Assembly: GCA_046706145.1 (NCBI GenBank)
Contig: JBJKPP010000042.1
Span: forward strand, 1-8,839
Reading direction: 5' to 3'
Length of the DNA: 8,839 nt
DNA from: JBJKPP01 sp046706145
Lineage (GTDB): Bacteria > Bacteroidota > Ignavibacteria > Ignavibacteriales > Ignavibacteriaceae
Below the pieces are notes generated by a model. It did no database searches and was not told where the DNA came from. It saw only the letters and a program-made list of their open reading frames with translations. Positions 6,061-8,839 of the stretch are shown piece by piece. Position 1 is the first letter of the stretch. The number at the start of each line of letters is the position of its first letter. The position numbers were made by a program, and so were the translations under genes.

Positions 6061-7407
6061 ATGAGTGTAAAGAACTTTCGTATAAATATAATTTTAAGAA
6101 TTTTGGTGCTAAGTGCTACAGTTGTTCTTCTATTCTACCTAATTCTGAACACCAATAAAATAGCTACCATAGTTGTTATTTCTCTTCTCATTGCTTATCA
6201 AATCTATGCACTAATTACATATGTTGAAAAGACCAATAAAGAACTAAGCAGATTTCTCAGTGCAATAGAATATTCTGATTTTTCTCAAACATTCTCAAAA
6301 GGTTCGCTCGGTTCATCTTTTAAGGAATTAAGCGAAGCGTTTAATAAGGTAATTGAAAAATTCCAGAAATCCAGAGGTGAAACAGAAGAACATGTTAGAT
6401 ATCTTGAAACTGTCGTGCAACATGTAGGAGTGGGTTTAATTGCGTATGACCAAAATGGCAACATACAATTTATAAACAACGCCGCAAAGAGATTACTGAA
6501 TGTTCCAAATGTTCCGAATATTGTAGGATTGAAGAAAGTTGGAAAAGATTTTGTAAATACTTTGTTTAACATCAAAGCCGGAAACAAAATTACACTTAAG
6601 CTTTCCGATGAAGATGATATCATACAACTTGTAATGAATGCAACAGAGTTCAAACTAAGAGACAAAAAATTTACTCTAGTTTCATTGCAGAATATTCAAA
6701 GCGAACTCGAAGAGAAGGAAACAGAGGCCTGGCAGCAGCTAATCAGAGTCTTAACCCACGAGATTATGAATTCAATAACGCCGATATCTTCACTTGCATC
6801 TACCGTAAATCAAATTCTTGCCTCCGATAAGGAGCAGGGTAAAATTGTTGATGAAGAAACAATGGAAGATGTAAACACGGCTATGAGCACTATCCAGCGA
6901 CGAAGTGAAGGCTTAATTCATTTTGTGGATACCTATAGAAACTTGACGAAAATACCCAACCCCAACTTTGAGATATTCCAGGTAATGCAGCTTTTTAGAA
7001 GAGTGAAAAAATTAATGGAGAATGAGTTAAAAGAAAATAATATAGAATTAGTAATGTCCGTAAAACCGGAAAGCCTAGAGCTGACAGCTGACCCCGAATT
7101 AATTGAACAGGTGATAATTAATTTAATAATTAATGCTAAACACGCACTAGAAGGCAGACCAAATCCAAGGATATCCATTACTTCATACCTAGATGAAAGG
7201 GGAAAAGTTGTAATTAAAGTAAGCGACAACGGACCGGGAATACCTGAAGAAACCATGGAAAAAATATTCATTCCTTTTTTTACTACAAAGAAAAACGGGT
7301 CGGGAATTGGACTAAGTCTAGCCAAGCAAATCATGAGATTACATCGGGGAGCGATACGTGTTTCTTCCACACCAGATGTAGAAACATCATTTACATTAAG
7401 ATTTTAA
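6061..7407 (+). CDS. Membrane PAS-domain sensor histidine kinase, partner of the NtrC-class regulator
   Basis: A 448-residue inner-membrane kinase that should phosphorylate Asp56 of the regulator encoded at 3181. Two helices (about 9-29 and 35-52) are joined by a very short loop, and there is no periplasmic domain. A YSDFSQ...SFKELSEAF linker (71-94), a PAS-like domain (about 110-212) and a dimerisation/phosphotransfer helix with His233 in LTHEIMNSITPI follow. The ATP-binding domain has the N-box NLIINAKHAL (354-363), G1 DNGPGIP (389-395), an FIPFFTTK segment (403-410) and G2 GSGIGLSLAKQI (413-424). All catalytic residues are present. The sensor half is paralogous to that of the phosphatase just upstream. 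The ATG at 6061 is the natural start because NFRINIILR aligns with the phosphatase's N-terminus; no strong Shine-Dalgarno site is seen. The HEIMN-type H-box, with the NtrC-type regulator, fits an NtrB/NtrY-like phosphotransfer class. Confidence 0.95.
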   Translation: MSVKNFRINIILRILVLSATVVLLFYLILNTNKIATIVVISLLIAYQIYALITYVEKTNKELSRFLSAIEYSDFSQTFSKGSLGSSFKELSEAFNKVIEKFQKSRGETEEHVRYLETVVQHVGVGLIAYDQNGNIQFINNAAKRLLNVPNVPNIVGLKKVGKDFVNTLFNIKAGNKITLKLSDEDDIIQLVMNATEFKLRDKKFTLVSLQNIQSELEEKETEAWQQLIRVLTHEIMNSITPISSLASTVNQILASDKEQGKIVDEETMEDVNTAMSTIQRRSEGLIHFVDTYRNLTKIPNPNFEIFQVMQLFRRVKKLMENELKENNIELVMSVKPESLELTADPELIEQVIINLIINAKHALEGRPNPRISITSYLDERGKVVIKVSDNGPGIPEETMEKIFIPFFTTKKNGSGIGLSLAKQIMRLHRGAIRVSSTPDVETSFTLRF

Positions 7408-7429
7408 AGAATTTGTTATTAGCCATTAT

Positions 7430-7454
7430 ACTTTTTCGAGGCTGTTCGAAAAGT
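7430..7454 (+). terminator. Hairpin downstream of the kinase gene, possible terminator
   Basis: Twenty-three bases after the kinase stop, ACTTTTTCGA (7430-7439) pairs with TCGAAAAGT (7446-7454) around loop GGCTGT. This makes nine pairs with one bulged T. There is no clean run of T after it, so intrinsic termination is uncertain. The arm could instead be the edge of a repeated intergenic element, because GAGGCTGTTCGAAAAG has the look of such ends. Confidence 0.35.
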
Positions 7455-7487
7455 AAATATGATTTTCTACAAACTTACTGGTATTAG

Positions 7488-7576
7488 GTTCACGCAATGA
7501 TCACAGAGATAATTTTACGCAAAGTTTTTATTTTTTTTGCGAACTCTGCGATTTCTTTGCGATCTTCGCGAGAAAC
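7488..7576. repeat. Degenerate long inverted repeat built of TTTGCG/CGCAAA units
   Basis: The left arm (7488-7529: GGTTCACGCAATGATCAC..., ending TACGCAAAGTTT) and the right arm (7531-7576: a T-run, then TTTGCGAACTCTGCG and TTTGCGATCTTCGCGAG) are imperfect reverse complements. In one 22-base stretch I count 15 matches. The right arm itself repeats TGCGnnnT units about every 8-11 bases. The style matches an intergenic repeat I know from Bacteroidota/Ignavibacteriota genomes, and a smaller relative sits at 738-809. It could form a long hairpin. No coding or mobility function is visible. Confidence 0.6.
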
Positions 7577-7766
7577 TATTAAACAGGGATTAGTTCCCCA
7601 ACTTTGTTTTTATCGGAATACTTTGCTTTTTAGCCTGTCTCGTCTTGGTGGAGTTGTATTCAAAAAAGTAAAGACAACCTGCTGGGCCGTCTCTCATGAA
7701 TAGAAAACGTTAATAAAGAAACATAAAATTTTTCCTTAAATTGTTCCTTCAAAAAAGGCGGCAATT
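7577..7766. other. Non-coding stretch upstream of the PLP enzyme; nothing assigned
   Basis: About 190 bases lie between the inverted repeat and the PLP-enzyme start. They include a more GC-balanced patch (about 7620-7705) with a GTTGT/ACAAC pair around a 16-base loop and two similar GTCTC-containing pieces. The last 60 bases are AT-rich and probably hold the promoter of the PLP gene, but I cannot name one. I looked for SAM riboswitch features because of the downstream gene and found none convincing. The stretch may be decayed repeat DNA. Confidence 0.4.
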
Positions 7767-8839
7767 ATGAGAATAGAAACAATCGCAGTTCACTCCGGCA
7801 GAAAAACAGACGAAGCAACAAAGGCTGTTACTCCTCCCATTCATCTTTCCACAACATTTGAAAGAGAAAAGGACGGAAGCTATCCAAAAGGATTTAATTA
7901 TTCGAGAACGAATAATCCGAATAGGGAAGCATTAGAAAAATGCTTAACCGAACTGGAAGGAGGAACAGAAACAGCGTCTTTTTCTTCGGGTTCTGCAGCA
8001 GCCATGAGTATCTTGCAGACCCTGGAGCCGGAATCTCATATTATCGCTCCAGATGACATGTACCATGGTAACAGACGTTTGATGAAAATCTTTGAAAGAT
8101 GGAATATAAAAACTTCATTCGTTGACATGACGAATCTTGCTGAAGTTGAAAAAGCAATTAACAAGAATACAGGACTAATCTGGATGGAGACCCCGTCAAA
8201 TCCTCTGTTAAAAATATGCGATTTGAAATCTATTGCTGATTTAGCAAAGGGAGCAAATGCTTTTACAGTTTGCGATAATACCTGGCCGACTCCAATATTG
8301 CAGCGTCCGTTTGATTTTGGAATTGATTTGGTTTTACATGCGACAACCAAATACATTGGTGGACACAGCGATGTTCTTGGTGGGGCAGTAATTACAAATT
8401 CTAATAATACCACTTTTCAGAAGATACGAGAAATCCAGCAGACTGGAGGAGCGGTTCCTTCACCTTTCGAATGTTGGTTAGTCTTGCGTGGAATTCAGAC
8501 TCTGCCCTTAAGAATTAATTATCAATCTGTCAGTGCTATGAAAATTGCAAGGTTCCTTTCAAAACATAAAAATGTTGAGCAAGTTCATTATCCCGGTTTG
8601 GAGTCTCATTCGGGATATGAGATTGCAAAGAAACAGATGAAGTTATTTGGAGGAATGTTATCATTTCAGGTAAAAGCCGGAAAAGATAAAGCCATGAAAG
8701 TAGCTGCAAATGTAAAAGTATTTACAAGAGCAACTAGTCTTGGCGGCCCGGAAAGTTTGATTGAACACCGCGCTTCAGTTGAGGGACCGGATACAAAAAC
8801 CCCGGATAATTTATTACGCCTTTCTATCGGATTAGAAAA
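7767..8839 (+). CDS. Cys/Met-metabolism PLP-dependent enzyme, cystathionine gamma-synthase/lyase family (3' end cut by window)
   Basis: The reading frame is open for 357 codons to the window edge without a stop; only some 20-25 residues should be missing. It encodes a cytosolic trans-sulfuration-type enzyme (fold-type I). Landmarks are AVHSG (7-11), TPPIHLSTTF (22-31), the cofactor-phosphate loop YSRTNNPNREALE (45-57), SSGSAA (73-78), cofactor-stacking Tyr99, ETPSNP (141-146), Asp170 in CDNTWPTP for the pyridine nitrogen, the Schiff-base Lys195 in HATTKYIGGHSD, SLGGPESLIEH (324-334) and Arg351 in LRLSIGLE for the substrate carboxylate. AAGG lies eight bases before the ATG. Family members include cystathionine gamma-synthase, cystathionine lyases, methionine gamma-lyase and O-acylhomoserine sulfhydrylase, and substrate use cannot be decided from these motifs. 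Its function looks unrelated to the signalling operon upstream, from which a 359-base non-coding gap separates it. Confidence 0.93.
   Translation, partial: MRIETIAVHSGRKTDEATKAVTPPIHLSTTFEREKDGSYPKGFNYSRTNNPNREALEKCLTELEGGTETASFSSGSAAAMSILQTLEPESHIIAPDDMYHGNRRLMKIFERWNIKTSFVDMTNLAEVEKAINKNTGLIWMETPSNPLLKICDLKSIADLAKGANAFTVCDNTWPTPILQRPFDFGIDLVLHATTKYIGGHSDVLGGAVITNSNNTTFQKIREIQQTGGAVPSPFECWLVLRGIQTLPLRINYQSVSAMKIARFLSKHKNVEQVHYPGLESHSGYEIAKKQMKLFGGMLSFQVKAGKDKAMKVAANVKVFTRATSLGGPESLIEHRASVEGPDTKTPDNLLRLSIGLE

Noticed and set aside
6285..7370. Long minus-strand open frames opposite the histidine kinase (6285-6665, 6933-7370)
   Set aside because: They overlap a complete kinase gene with all motifs intact, and their translations show no domain; they are antisense shadows.
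7488..7576. CRISPR array
   Set aside because: The units are 8-11 bases with no unique spacers and are arranged as an inverted repeat; no cas gene is near.
7497..7703. Small plus-strand open frame of 68 codons between the kinase and PLP genes
   Set aside because: It begins inside the inverted repeat, has no ribosome-binding site and no recognisable domain; it looks like chance reading of repeat DNA.
7577..7766. SAM-type riboswitch upstream of the Cys/Met enzyme
   Set aside because: No SAM-I, SAM-II or other known core motif could be found; only a single weak stem is present.
8036..8413. Minus-strand open frame of 125 codons opposite the PLP gene
   Set aside because: It lies wholly within the well-supported PLP-enzyme gene and has no recognisable features.

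Overview
The window is AT-rich and looks chromosomal. It comes from a Gram-negative bacterium of the Bacteroidota/Ignavibacteriota (FCB) type. That placement is inferred from three things: the style of the regulator/kinase pair and of the ABC permease start, a degenerate TTTGCG-rich intergenic repeat of a kind I associate with these genomes, and Shine-Dalgarno sites that are present on some genes and weak on others. No mobile-element gene, tRNA, rRNA or CRISPR array is visible.

Layout. Positions 1-2803 (minus strand) hold an efflux-type ABC operon read right to left: a membrane-anchored HlyD/MacA-type adaptor (2803-1553), two paralogous MacB/LolD-class ATPases (1499-810 and 720-58), and the first codons of what looks like an FtsX/MacB-type permease running off the left edge (29-1). 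Positions 2804-3180 are a divergent control region. It carries a good -24/-12 (sigma-54) promoter match facing the ABC operon, an overlapping-region sigma-70-like promoter, and several palindromes. Positions 3181-7407 (plus strand) hold a three-gene signalling operon: an NtrC-class sigma-54 response regulator, a membrane PAS protein ending in a SpoIIE/PP2C phosphatase domain, and a membrane PAS histidine kinase. Positions 7408-7766 are non-coding, with a hairpin after the kinase and a long degenerate inverted repeat. From 7767 to the right edge runs most of a Cys/Met-metabolism PLP enzyme.

How it works together (inference). The kinase phosphorylates the response regulator, which activates sigma-54 RNA polymerase at the promoter of the ABC operon, so the efflux pump is made on demand. 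The unusual element is the gene between regulator and kinase. It has the same N-terminal sensor as the kinase (two membrane helices, a conserved linker, a PAS-like domain; 97 of 210 residues identical in an ungapped hand alignment), but a complete SpoIIE-type Ser/Thr phosphatase replaces the kinase core. One sensory input may therefore be split into a phospho-Asp branch and a phospho-Ser/Thr (partner-switching) branch. This twin-sensor arrangement is the best candidate for something not previously described.
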